A stretch of 64,000 bases of DNA. Origin: Ixodes scapularis (Eukaryota > Arthropoda > Arachnida > Ixodida > Ixodidae). The notes under the pieces are model-generated. The model saw only the letters and a program-made list of their open reading frames with translations. It made no database searches and had not been told where the DNA came from. Shown piece after piece: positions 1 to 9,188 of the stretch. The position numbers were made by a program, and so were the translations under genes. Each line of letters opens with the position of its first letter. Positions within the stretch are counted from its first letter, which is position 1. The DNA is taken from assembly GCF_016920785.2 (NCBI RefSeq), contig NW_024609839.1, forward strand, positions 8,396,196 to 8,460,195, in the 5' to 3' direction.

Positions 1-2302
1 ATTTCTTGGTCTATGATTGAGGTCCGAGTCGGCTAGGCACGCTTTGTGGCCCTCCTTGGTTCTCAATCATTGCATGTTTGGGGAAGAGGGGAAGGGGCGA
101 GGGGAGGGGGGAGAGAAGAAGAGCTAGGGTTCTTTATTTCGAGGAAGAGGGACGAAGCCGGCGAATGAAACGATATCTCACTTCCTTCGACACCAAACCG
201 TAAGGTGGGAATGTGAGCATAAAATAAGGCTGCTAGCTTACATAGGTTGCGCTCACACTGCGCTTTAGTTTGACGTTCTAAAGGGCCCACTAATGTCCTG
301 GGCTGATTTGAGACGGAGAAAGTGGGTCTCATTCAGGAGTATTAATGTTAGTACTTTTTTATTATGAGAATATATATTTTTTTTTTTATTTCCCACGAAC
401 ATTGTGATAATGATAGAGGACACAACAGAGCAAAGGCAGCAAAAGTCTTCCAGTAGGTTGCATTTTTTTTAGTTTTCTCCTGAAGTCATTTATACATGTT
501 TATTATTACGTGATTACGTAATGCGTAATAATTTTTAGTACGTTATAATAATACGTGAAGGGCTAATTATACAGTCTTTCACAAACACCTCTTTTAGAGC
601 TGAGCTGGAGTCCCAAATGTTAAGAACTGATAACAGTTAGAATTAAGTTAGGTATGTGTTTCTCCGTAAATACGAAACAACAGAAGGGCGCGATAGTGAA
701 GCGATAAGCGGAACATTAGGAAAGGTACACTTGGGGACAGTCCGGTTCCTTTCCACGTTATAAGTCTTTTTTTTTTTTCAAGAATCTGTGTTCAGCCACT
801 TCCAAATTCCAACATCACCTATAACCAACTACGAACATGGCGCCCACAAACACACACACACAAAAAGAAGTTTAAGTCATTGTTTTTACACTTATAGTCG
901 TTCAAGTTCACACCGCACCAACTAACCCAAGTGGAAAAAGTCTAAAGAAAACACGTGAGATGGAAACGTGAAATTCGTAGTGCGCCATTATGATAACTAT
1001 GATTAGCCTAATTTGCGCTTTACTATCTACGCTCTTCACGTGTCCGAACACGAAAGCTTTAGTTTAAAAAAATCTTCATATCACTAAAGTGAAAATGAAA
1101 GTACATGCTCGAAGGTTATCCAACAGGTTATATAGTGTCATGTCGCTTCTTTCACCCTGAAACTATTCTTTTCGCTCGGAGGAGATAAAACAAAAATCTA
1201 TCCTTACAGAAAGGGGTCACCCAGCCACCGGCCGTCAGTATCAATCGACCGCTTGAGACTGGTTCGGCGGCCGCAACAGCGGAAGCTGCGGCGGCCCCTT
1301 GTACAAGCAACCATAGAAAGAAAGCACCCACAAGCTTCCCCGCCTTATCAGCACTCGATTCTCCGCGTTGCTTTGTTTATTGCCTAACCCCTCCACATCC
1401 ATCGGCAAGTGGTCCCGGTAAAACTAAGAAACGAAAACAGCACGCTCCCCCTCGAGAAGAATAACAGCCACTCTTTGCCAAACGCACGCGCTTGTCGGGT
1501 GAGATAGCAAAACAAAAGATAGCGTGCACAAACAAACATCTGTCGGAGAAAATAAAACAGCCACAAGAACTGAGTGAGAACCACAAGAAGAGCACAAGTA
1601 GGTTTTCGCTAACGAAAGAAAAAGGCGATGTAAATAGGGCAGTGATGTAGCGGGAAATAAACACTACTAAGCAGTGCTCCTTAGCCGGGGAGTGTCGTAC
1701 TGGTGCTAAAACTCACTAATAACGGCAGAAAGCCTATAATTAACAGCGGCTGGCCCTTTCGTAGCTCTTTCTCTCTCTCAATCCTTCCCCGAGATGGTTG
1801 AAGCTGCAGCGAGCGAGTTCTCGAGGACCGCCGCGATAAAACACCCGCCGTGGTCCAGAGCTCCTAGCCACACGGGCCACTTCATCAAGGTTTAACCACG
1901 CGTTCTCTCCGGCACGCAGTTTCAGCTTTTGTGCCTTTGTGAACCCAGAATGGGGTGAGAGAGGAAGGAAGAAAAGGATTGCTTCGTCGCCTGGTATTGC
2001 TCTTGAGTGTGCGTATACTTACAGTTTTCTTTTTCTCTGATTGTTTCCATACCCAGCACGCTTTCTTGCGCTAGGCTTCACGAACCTAAGAGCGGCATGG
2101 AGGAAAGTGCAACCTTGGTTTTGTTCGCGTGATCTTTCTTTTCACCGAGAAAAGGGTAGAGCGAGCCGACAAGTTGGCGAAGGCGGCGGAGAGCTGTGTG
2201 CAATTCGCTGGATTCATTCTGATTTCGCGCGAAAGTTACGTGTATCAGCACCAGACAAAAACTAAAGCTGTACCGTTAGCGCGTGCTGAAATACTGGTCT
2301 AA
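1..2302. other. spacer, no gene recognised
   Basis: Mostly AT-rich DNA with short poly-A/T runs, a short CA run near 850-860 and a more GC-rich patch near 1230-1330. Short open frames here show no family motif, and I see no terminal repeats. It ends at the target duplication of the LTR retrotransposon. Confidence 0.5.
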
Positions 2303-2306
2303 CTAG
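2303..2306. repeat. target site duplication CTAG, left copy
   Basis: CTAG directly precedes the TGTT terminus and recurs at 9185-9188 after the AACA terminus. Four bases is typical for Ty3/gypsy integrases. Confidence 0.85.
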
Positions 2307-3035
2307 TGTTTTGACCGAGCGGGGTCCGTGGTGGTGGAGGGGCGACTCGAGCCAGGCACTGGGCTGGAGCTCAGCGGGAACAACGATGAGCCGCGATCTC
2401 TCTCGAAATGTACACTGTTTATTTACATGATGTACAGTTGGTTCAAGACCAGAGAAGATATTTGCTTGTCAAAGTTCGTTCATTTTAAACACTTGGTTCT
2501 CCCTAGGTCCCTAGGTAGGGACCCCTGCATCGGCGGATAGTCGGCCAATCACAGAAAGGTGTCTAGTTCAAACACCGCCCCACATTCCACTATTACGCAC
2601 ACTGAGCCGCCGTAAACACTTCACCGTCGGTCTAGACGGCGCCGAGAGTCTCACCAAAACACCGGCTCGTTGGAATTCACGCAGCTGGTCAAAACACCGT
2701 CCGGGGCAGAGACGTGACGTGCCGACATTCGACTCTTCGTGTCTACGCGTCGAATGAAGGCGTCCTGATGATTTCATCGCCCCGGATCGTGCCCTGGTGT
2801 GAAACCTGAGATGTTGTTTTTCCTCTTCGGATGCTATATCCAGACGTGTGTACACGGCAAAGTCTGGCTATATCACGGCGCCCGTCTGGTGCGTCCGCGG
2901 GGCAGGCGTGCTTCCGAAGCGATGCTTGCACCAGGCTCACTGAGTCAGATGACCTTGAACCCGCGGGAGGCGCTCGACGAAAACAAACGGCCAGATGTAG
3001 ACATTGTGAAAATGGTCCGGGGGCCGTTCATAACA
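2307..3035 (-). repeat. 3' LTR of the Gmr1-like element
   Basis: Starts TGTTTTGACC and ends GTTCATAACA, matching 8457-9184. The element is on the minus strand, so this is its downstream LTR. A minus-strand AATAAA (TTTATT at 2418-2423) is a candidate polyadenylation signal. Short open frames inside it are not genes. The purine-rich bases at 3036-3046 (minus strand CGGCGGAGAGC) sit where a polypurine tract is expected, although the tract is short. Confidence 0.93.
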
Positions 3036-3711
3036 GCTCTCCGCCGACGGGGAGACGGTCTAGAGGTTGAGCGGTCTGCAGCTGCTCTGCCGAAAGCCGT
3101 AGAACTGGTGCCGTCTCTTGAGATCCCAGCTCTTGCGCTGCAACTTGGGTCACTTTTCCACCACGCGGTTAGCTTGCGACTCCCAGAATCACAAAACACG
3201 AAACACGGGAAGCAAGCGAGCGTCCACCCCGCCCGGAAATTCGCCAAGTGAAAAAAAGAACATTGTCACTAATATATTTCTCTAACGTGAGTGTGTCACG
3301 ATCAAGGTAGGACAATACTGAACTATAACTTCATTACGAGAAACCAGCCTCCATAAAATATCAGGTTAAGGTACAATAAAACGTAGTAAAACCGGACTCC
3401 CGTGAAAATAAAGCCACCAACTATTACTGAAGTAACACCGCGTCTCCTATAATGAACAAATAAAGAAAAGAAACAGCAACCGTGTTACAAAAACAAAACT
3501 TGGCTTGCATACAAAACGCTCTGAAGCTGTACAAAACGGTATTACCAAGAAAAGGGAAAGAAAAGCCCCAAACGCATCTTACATATCTTAACTGATATAA
3601 GCTTAACTCCACTTTTCTATCTGACGAGTGCGGATGGCATTCGAAGCAAGACCAAAAATTCAAAATCTATACAATCACTGGAAAACTCTACAAGCTTTTT
3701 CAAGAACGCTT
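3036..3711 (-). other. 3' untranslated region of the Gmr1-like element
   Basis: About 675 bp between the pol stop codon and the downstream LTR. No long minus-strand frame, envelope-like transmembrane segment or zinc finger is visible. Length and position suit a non-coding tail ending in the polypurine tract. Confidence 0.6.
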
Positions 3712-6700
3712 TTAGTACATGCGACTTAGGGTGTCGGCGTTAGAATTCAGCTTTCCTCGCTTGTAAGTTACGCGGAAGTTAAATTCCTGCAACGCTAAAC
3801 TCCACCGCAGGAGCCGTCCGTTTTTGGGTAACATCTGCTGCAGCCATGTCAGAGGACAGTGGTCCGTTTCGAAGGTGAACATGGCACCTGCCAGGTAACA
3901 GGACAACTTTTGCGCGGCCCAGACCAAACAAGCACACTCCTTTTCAGAGGCGCTATACGCCTCCTCCCTTGTGGTTAGCTTGCGGCTCGCGTAGAGGATG
4001 GGGTGCTCCTCGTCCTTGATTTTCTGGCACAAAACCACACCCAGTCCCCGGTCGCTCGCGTCGCACTGGACGAAAAATGGCTGAGCATAGTCAGGTGCTC
4101 TTAGCACCGGTCGCCGCGTGAGCGCGGTCTTCAGGTTCCGGAAAGCCTGCTCCATTTTCTCGTCCCAGATGACCTTGTTGGGCTCATGCTTTCTGAGAGC
4201 ATCCGTGAGTGGGCTAGCTGTCTGAGAATAATTTGCGATATATCGCTGGTAGTATCCCGTCAGGCCTAAAAACGAGCGGATCTGCGTTTTTGTTTCGGGT
4301 CTCGGGAAACCGTCTACGGCCGCTACCTTGATTTCCGAGGGTCGTCGACGCCCTTGTCCAATGACGTGACCTAAGTAGGTCACCTCAGCACGCCCCAGCT
4401 GACATTTTTCGGCTTTTACCGTAAGGCCCGCCCCACGTAGCCTACCAAACACTTGACGTAAGTGCGAAACGTGTTCTTGCCATGTTTCCGAAAAGATCGC
4501 GATGTCGTCGAGATATGGCAGTGCGAACCCCTCCATCCCGCGAAGGACGCTGTCCATGAGTTTTGAAAAACAAAATGGGGCGTTCTTAAGCCCGAAACTG
4601 AGCATCAGCGGACGGAACGTTCCGAGTGGTGAAATAAATGCCGCATAGCGGCTTGCCCGTTCCGTCAGGGGTACCTGCCAATACCCGCGAATCAGATCCA
4701 ATGTGGAAATGTACCTGGCTGCACTTACACGCTCTACCCTCTCCTCTATGTTTGGGATGGGGTAAGTTTGGTCTCTGGTGATCGCATTTAGTCTCCGATA
4801 ATCGATGCACGGGCGAGGATCTTTACCCGGCACTTCCACGAGTATGAGGGGAGAAGTGTAGTCACTTTCGGCGGCCTCTATAACTCCGAGCTCAAGCATG
4901 CGTCTGATCTCTTCGGCTAGTATGTCACGTTGTCTTGGAGAGACCCTGTATGCTTTCGATCGAACTGGGGTGCCGTCTGTGAGTTCGATGTCATGGCACA
5001 CCAGATCAGTACGACCAGGTCGATCGGAAAACACTTTATCGAATTCCTCGATCACATCGCGCAGGTCGCTCACCTGATCTTCAGTAAGAACTTCGGTTTT
5101 TACTGCCTTGGCCACTACCGTATCTACATCGTACAGTCCCCGTTTCCCCTCCCATCTAGGAATATCCGTGGGAACTTCCTCCGGTGTGTTCCAAGCAAGG
5201 CTAACCTTCTCTTTCCTCCCCACGTAGGGTTTCATCAAGTTAGAGTGGTAAATCGTTACCTTCTTTCTCGTCCCTCCTGATTCTACAGCGTAGTTCGTGT
5301 CAGAGAGTTTTTGGAGCACTTTGGCTGGGCCTTCCCATTGCACCTCCAATTTGTTTTTCTTTGAAGCTCTCAGCAACAATACCTGATCTCCAACTTCAAA
5401 CTTTCGGGACCTGGCCCCCTTGTCATAGTAGAGTTTCGCCTTGAGTTGCGCCCTCTGCATGTTTGCCTCTACTACTTCCTGCGTCTCATACAAGCGATCT
5501 AGCAGCTTTAGCACATACTCCACCACCGTCGGGTCTTCCCCGTGGCCCTCCCATGATTCGCGAAGCATGCGCAATGGTGAGCGCAGCGAACGCCCATACA
5601 CGAGCTCGGCCGGGCTGAAACCCGTGGCCTCGTGTGGCACGGTGCGCAGGGCAAACATGGTGGCTGGCAGACAAGCCTCCCAATCTGTTTTCTGCTCGAA
5701 GATCAAAGCGCGAAGAACTCGCTTAAAGACGGAATGCCATTTCTCTACAGAGTTTGATTGGGGGTGGTACACTGAACTGTGGACCACGCGAATGCCACAT
5801 TTCTCCAAGAAAGTGCCCGTGAGAGCGCTAGTGAACACGCTGCCCTGGTCCGATTGAATTTCAGCGGGAAATCCGATTCGCGCAAAGACAGACAGTAAGG
5901 CGTCCACTATCTCCGCCGAACTCAACTCTTTCAGAGGACATGCCTCCGGGAACTTTGTTGCGGGGCACAGTAGAGTGAGCACATACCTGTACCCCGATTT
6001 GCTCGTGGGTAGTGGACCCACTGTGTCTATGACCAGCCGGCGAAAAGGCTCAGTGATCAGCGGGACGAGCCTCATCGGTGCTTTTTTCTTATCGTGTGGC
6101 TTCCCTATCCGCTGGCACGTGTCACATGATCTTACGAAGTTTTCCGCGTCGCGAAAACATCCTGGCCAGTAATATTCCTGAAGCAGCCTGTCTTTGGTTT
6201 TCTTTATGCCAAGGTGGCCCGACCAAGAGCTCCCGTGACACAACTCCAAGAGATCCGAGCGGTACTTCTGAGGCACGACCAATTGGTCGAGGTTCCTTCC
6301 TTTACGATCTTTGTAAAGGCGATAGAGTACTCCGGCCCTCATCTGATACGAGATGTTCCGCTTACTGATTCCCTCTTTCGCGGTGTCATACAGTACAGTA
6401 AGGCTCGGATCACTCTTTTGTTGCTCCATCAGAACCTCTCGGTCTACCTGAAGCAAGGTCTGAAAACTACGCGAGGAAGGGGAAAGCAGAAGCCCCCTGT
6501 CGTCCCCCGTTTCGCAGTCCGCGCCAGCGTCTCCGTCTACCCCCTCCGTGTTTTGGCTTTCCGGGGGTTCTTTGGCCGCGCCTCCGCGTTGCGTCGGCAT
6601 CGTTTCAGTTTTGTTGGCAGAAGTAATCTCCTCTTTGTCGGAGGGAGACGGACCGTCCGAGGTCGATCTACACCTCGGTGACACTTCCTCCTCTCCCCGA

Positions 6701-8253
6701 CTCACTACCTCTGCGGCTATTTGGCGCGCTTTTGCCCTCGTGAGTGCCTGCACTGCCCTTTCGCTAAAAACGAGGCCCCTCTTCCGCAGTATCTGATCTG
6801 ATTTGTTCGAAAACAAATACGGGCAACTAAGCGACAAATTCCGAGAAACTGCTGCTTCGGTCTCTAGTTTCCCAAAGGGACCCTCTACACTGACGCGAGC
6901 AATGGGGAGGCAGACTTTCTGGTCTTCGACTGCCTGCTTAATCCAGGCACACTCCCCCGTGTAGTCCCCGGGCCTAACCAATGACGGGTGCATTACATCT
7001 ATGGTTGCCGCGCTGTCGCGAAGAACGCGGCAAGGCCTTCCATTAACTCTCATGTCATGCACGTAGGGCTCCAGAAGCCTCATGTTCTCATCGTCATCGG
7101 CGTAATGAAAGACGACTTTTGGTTTCCGGCAACCCGCCGCGATATGGCCACTTTCTTGGCAGTTATAGCATACAAGCGGCTTGCGTTTTTCAAACGCCTT
7201 TTTTTCCTCGGGCTTTCCCTTCTCATTGAACCTGGGCTCTTTAGAGCCGTCCTCGTTTGGAGACTTTCCTCCGTGTCGCCTACTTTCCCCATAGCTGTCT
7301 TTGCCGGCCTTTGCCGCATGCCATTTGCCGGTTCCATAGGGCTTATTAGGGTCTCCTCTAGCTTCCCTCTTGAGCGGGCGCTCCTCTCCCGCTTTTCTGC
7401 GTGAAGCGTACTCCTCGGCCAGCTCCCCCGCCCTCTCGACGGTGTTCACGTCAGGCTTGTCCTGCAGCCAGAACCTCACAGCGTCTGGGAGGCAACGGTA
7501 GAACTGCTGGAGGGCCACGCATTCTAGAACCTTATCGTGCTGCCCGTAAACGTCCGCGCTTTTTAGCCACTCAATCAGATTTGCACGCAGGTCATATGCG
7601 AGCTCCGGATATCCCTGCTCTGGTTTCTTTCGCATGGTACGGAATCGCTGGCGAAAGGCCTCTGTTGTGAGGCGATACTTGCGGAGCAGGCTCGCCTTTA
7701 CCTTTGCGTACTCTTCGGCGTCCTCCCTGCTCAATCGCGCGACCACGTCCGCGGCCTCACACGGGAGGAGCGTCAGCAGTCTTTGCGGCCAAGTTTCTCG
7801 CCCGAAACCCATTTTCTCGCAGGTACGCTCAAAGTTCACCAGAAAGAGACCAATGTCCTCTTCTACTTTGAAAGGCTGCATAAGCTTCGACATTTCGAAA
7901 CCCTCGACTTTCCCTTGACTGGAGCGCTCTGAGCTAGCCTGCCCGCTGTCGAGTTTCTTTTGCTCCACCTCAAGTTTTTGACGCTCAATCTCGATCTCCT
8001 TTTCTTTCAAGTCCTGTTCCCGCTTATTGAAATCGAGTTGCTGCTGTTGAAAATCGAGCTCCCGTTGTCGATTGATTGCTCTTTTCTCGACCTCTTCCCA
8101 GCTCTCCAAGATCTCCTCATTTTCAAAACCTAATGCACGAATCTTATCAATGAGCTGCTGCTTTTTGGTAGTTTTTGTTACTTGAAGTCCCAATTCCTCT
8201 GAAAGCTGGAACAATTCCGGTTTCTTTAATTTTTCCCACTCCATGCCTGCCAT
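3712..8253 (-). CDS. gag-pol polyprotein, order GAG-PR-IN-RT-RNH
   Basis: A retrotransposon polyprotein of about 1513 residues with no internal stop. The ATG at 8253 has good context; GTG further out only lengthens the open frame. Approximate order: coiled coil 50-110; SCAN-like capsid region 125-290 (FERTCEKMGFGRETWP); zinc knuckle CYNCQESGHIAAGC 362-375; protease-like segment near 414 with DSAAT; integrase with H673/H680/C710/C713 and D743, D802, E837; then RT with LDLIRGYW (D near 1186) and YLDD 1247-1250; RNase H with D1398, E near 1439, D1464 and D1507. Integrase lies before RT, the reverse of most Ty3/gypsy elements. Integrase, RT and RNase H all keep their catalytic acidic residues. 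The protease has DSA where D-S/T-G is usual, so its activity is doubtful. Gag and pol share one frame, so no frameshift is needed. Confidence 0.95.
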   Translation of the reverse strand: MAGMEWEKLKKPELFQLSEELGLQVTKTTKKQQLIDKIRALGFENEEILESWEEVEKRAINRQRELDFQQQQLDFNKREQDLKEKEIEIERQKLEVEQKKLDSGQASSERSSQGKVEGFEMSKLMQPFKVEEDIGLFLVNFERTCEKMGFGRETWPQRLLTLLPCEAADVVARLSREDAEEYAKVKASLLRKYRLTTEAFRQRFRTMRKKPEQGYPELAYDLRANLIEWLKSADVYGQHDKVLECVALQQFYRCLPDAVRFWLQDKPDVNTVERAGELAEEYASRRKAGEERPLKREARGDPNKPYGTGKWHAAKAGKDSYGESRRHGGKSPNEDGSKEPRFNEKGKPEEKKAFEKRKPLVCYNCQESGHIAAGCRKPKVVFHYADDDENMRLLEPYVHDMRVNGRPCRVLRDSAATIDVMHPSLVRPGDYTGECAWIKQAVEDQKVCLPIARVSVEGPFGKLETEAAVSRNLSLSCPYLFSNKSDQILRKRGLVFSERAVQALTRAKARQIAAEVVSRGEEEVSPRCRSTSDGPSPSDKEEITSANKTETMPTQRGGAAKEPPESQNTEGVDGDAGADCETGDDRGLLLSPSSRSFQTLLQVDREVLMEQQKSDPSLTVLYDTAKEGISKRNISYQMRAGVLYRLYKDRKGRNLDQLVVPQKYRSDLLELCHGSSWSGHLGIKKTKDRLLQEYYWPGCFRDAENFVRSCDTCQRIGKPHDKKKAPMRLVPLITEPFRRLVIDTVGPLPTSKSGYRYVLTLLCPATKFPEACPLKELSSAEIVDALLSVFARIGFPAEIQSDQGSVFTSALTGTFLEKCGIRVVHSSVYHPQSNSVEKWHSVFKRVLRALIFEQKTDWEACLPATMFALRTVPHEATGFSPAELVYGRSLRSPLRMLRESWEGHGEDPTVVEYVLKLLDRLYETQEVVEANMQRAQLKAKLYYDKGARSRKFEVGDQVLLLRASKKNKLEVQWEGPAKVLQKLSDTNYAVESGGTRKKVTIYHSNLMKPYVGRKEKVSLAWNTPEEVPTDIPRWEGKRGLYDVDTVVAKAVKTEVLTEDQVSDLRDVIEEFDKVFSDRPGRTDLVCHDIELTDGTPVRSKAYRVSPRQRDILAEEIRRMLELGVIEAAESDYTSPLILVEVPGKDPRPCIDYRRLNAITRDQTYPIPNIEERVERVSAARYISTLDLIRGYWQVPLTERASRYAAFISPLGTFRPLMLSFGLKNAPFCFSKLMDSVLRGMEGFALPYLDDIAIFSETWQEHVSHLRQVFGRLRGAGLTVKAEKCQLGRAEVTYLGHVIGQGRRRPSEIKVAAVDGFPRPETKTQIRSFLGLTGYYQRYIANYSQTASPLTDALRKHEPNKVIWDEKMEQAFRNLKTALTRRPVLRAPDYAQPFFVQCDASDRGLGVVLCQKIKDEEHPILYASRKLTTREEAYSASEKECACLVWAAQKLSCYLAGAMFTFETDHCPLTWLQQMLPKNGRLLRWSLALQEFNFRVTYKRGKLNSNADTLSRMY

Positions 8254-8456
8254 GAATGCCACTCACGCTCGGGATATCTCTCTACTGAAAAGTATTATCA
8301 AACACTCTTCTCTAGTAGCCCCCTAAGTTCGCCAAGACGTCACTGACAAATTCCTAGCTAAGGAACGACACTTGGCGAACCCCCGAACGAAAATGAACAC
8401 TCACCGACCTCCAATGTCCGATGCTCGTGAGACCATCTCCACCGCTGCCAACCAGT
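8254..8456 (-). promoter_or_regulatory. 5' leader with stem-loop and primer binding site
   Basis: On the minus strand, just inside the 5' LTR (8438-8456), the leader reads TGGTTGGCAGCGGTGGAG. From memory this matches the 3' end of leucine tRNA (…CCACCGCTGCCA-CCA), with one extra base. GTTCGCCAAG (8327-8336) pairs with CTTGGCGAAC (8371-8380), and within the loop TTCCT/AGGAA (8351-8365) forms a second hairpin. A nested stem-loop in a retroelement leader may serve packaging or dimerisation; that is inference. Confidence 0.55.
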
Positions 8457-9184
8457 TGTTTTGACCGCGCGGGGTCCGTGGTGGTGGAGGGGCGACTCGA
8501 GCCAGGCACTGGGCTGGAGCTCAGCGGGAACAACGATGAGCCGCGATCTCTCTCGAAATGTACACTGTTTATTTACATGATGTACAGTTGGTTCAAGACC
8601 AGAGAAGATATTTGCTTGTCAAAGTTCGTTCATTTTAAACACTTGGTTCTCCCTAGGTCCCTAGGTAGGGACCCCTGCATCGGCGGATAGTCGGCCAATC
8701 ACAGAAAGGTGTCTAGTTCAAACACCGCCCCACATTCCACTATTACGCACACTGAGCCGCCGTAAACACTTCACCGTCGGTCTAGACGGCGCCGAGAGTC
8801 TCACCAAAACACCGGCTCGTTGGAATTCACGCAGCTGGTCAAAACACCGTCCGGGGCAGAGACGTGACGTGCCGACATTCGACTCTTCGTGTCTACGCGT
8901 CGAATGAAGGCGTCCTGATGATTTCATCGCCCCGGATCGTGCCTGGTGTGAAACCTGAGATGTTGTTTTTCCTCTTCGGATGCTATATCCAGACGTGTGT
9001 ACACGGCAAAGTCTGGCTATATCACGGCGCCCGTCTGGTGCGTCCGCGGGGCAGGCGTGCTTCCGAAGCGATGCTTGCACCAGGCTCACTGAGTCAGATG
9101 ACCTTGAACCCGCGGGAGGCGCTCGACGAAAACAAACGGCCAGATGTAGACATTGTGAAAATGGTCCGGGGGCCGTTCATAACA
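8457..9184 (-). repeat. 5' LTR of the Gmr1-like element
   Basis: The upstream LTR in element orientation, matching 2307-3035 except for one substitution and one missing base. Ends are TGTT...AACA, followed by the CTAG target duplication. It should hold the element's promoter, though I did not find a clear TATA box. Confidence 0.93.
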
Positions 9185-9188
9185 CTAG

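Larger units (their letters stand above)
2307..9184 (-). mobile_element. complete Gmr1-like Ty3/gypsy LTR retrotransposon
   Basis: A 6.88-kb element on the minus strand with LTRs of 729 and 728 bp. By eye these differ at one substitution (GACCGAGC against GACCGCGC) and one 1-bp indel (GCCCTGG against GCCTGG). LTR ends are TGTT...AACA. The target duplication CTAG lies at 2303-2306 and 9185-9188. One uninterrupted gag-pol frame fills the interior, with integrase upstream of reverse transcriptase. In Ty3/gypsy elements that order defines the Gmr1-like group, which was first described mainly from deuterostomes. Near-identical LTRs and an open frame point to a recent insertion. No env-like frame follows pol. 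Confidence 0.95.

Noticed and set aside
2568..3251. Several overlapping open frames on both strands
   Set aside because: They lie in the LTR and 3' UTR of the Gmr1-like element, recur in the other LTR and show no protein family.
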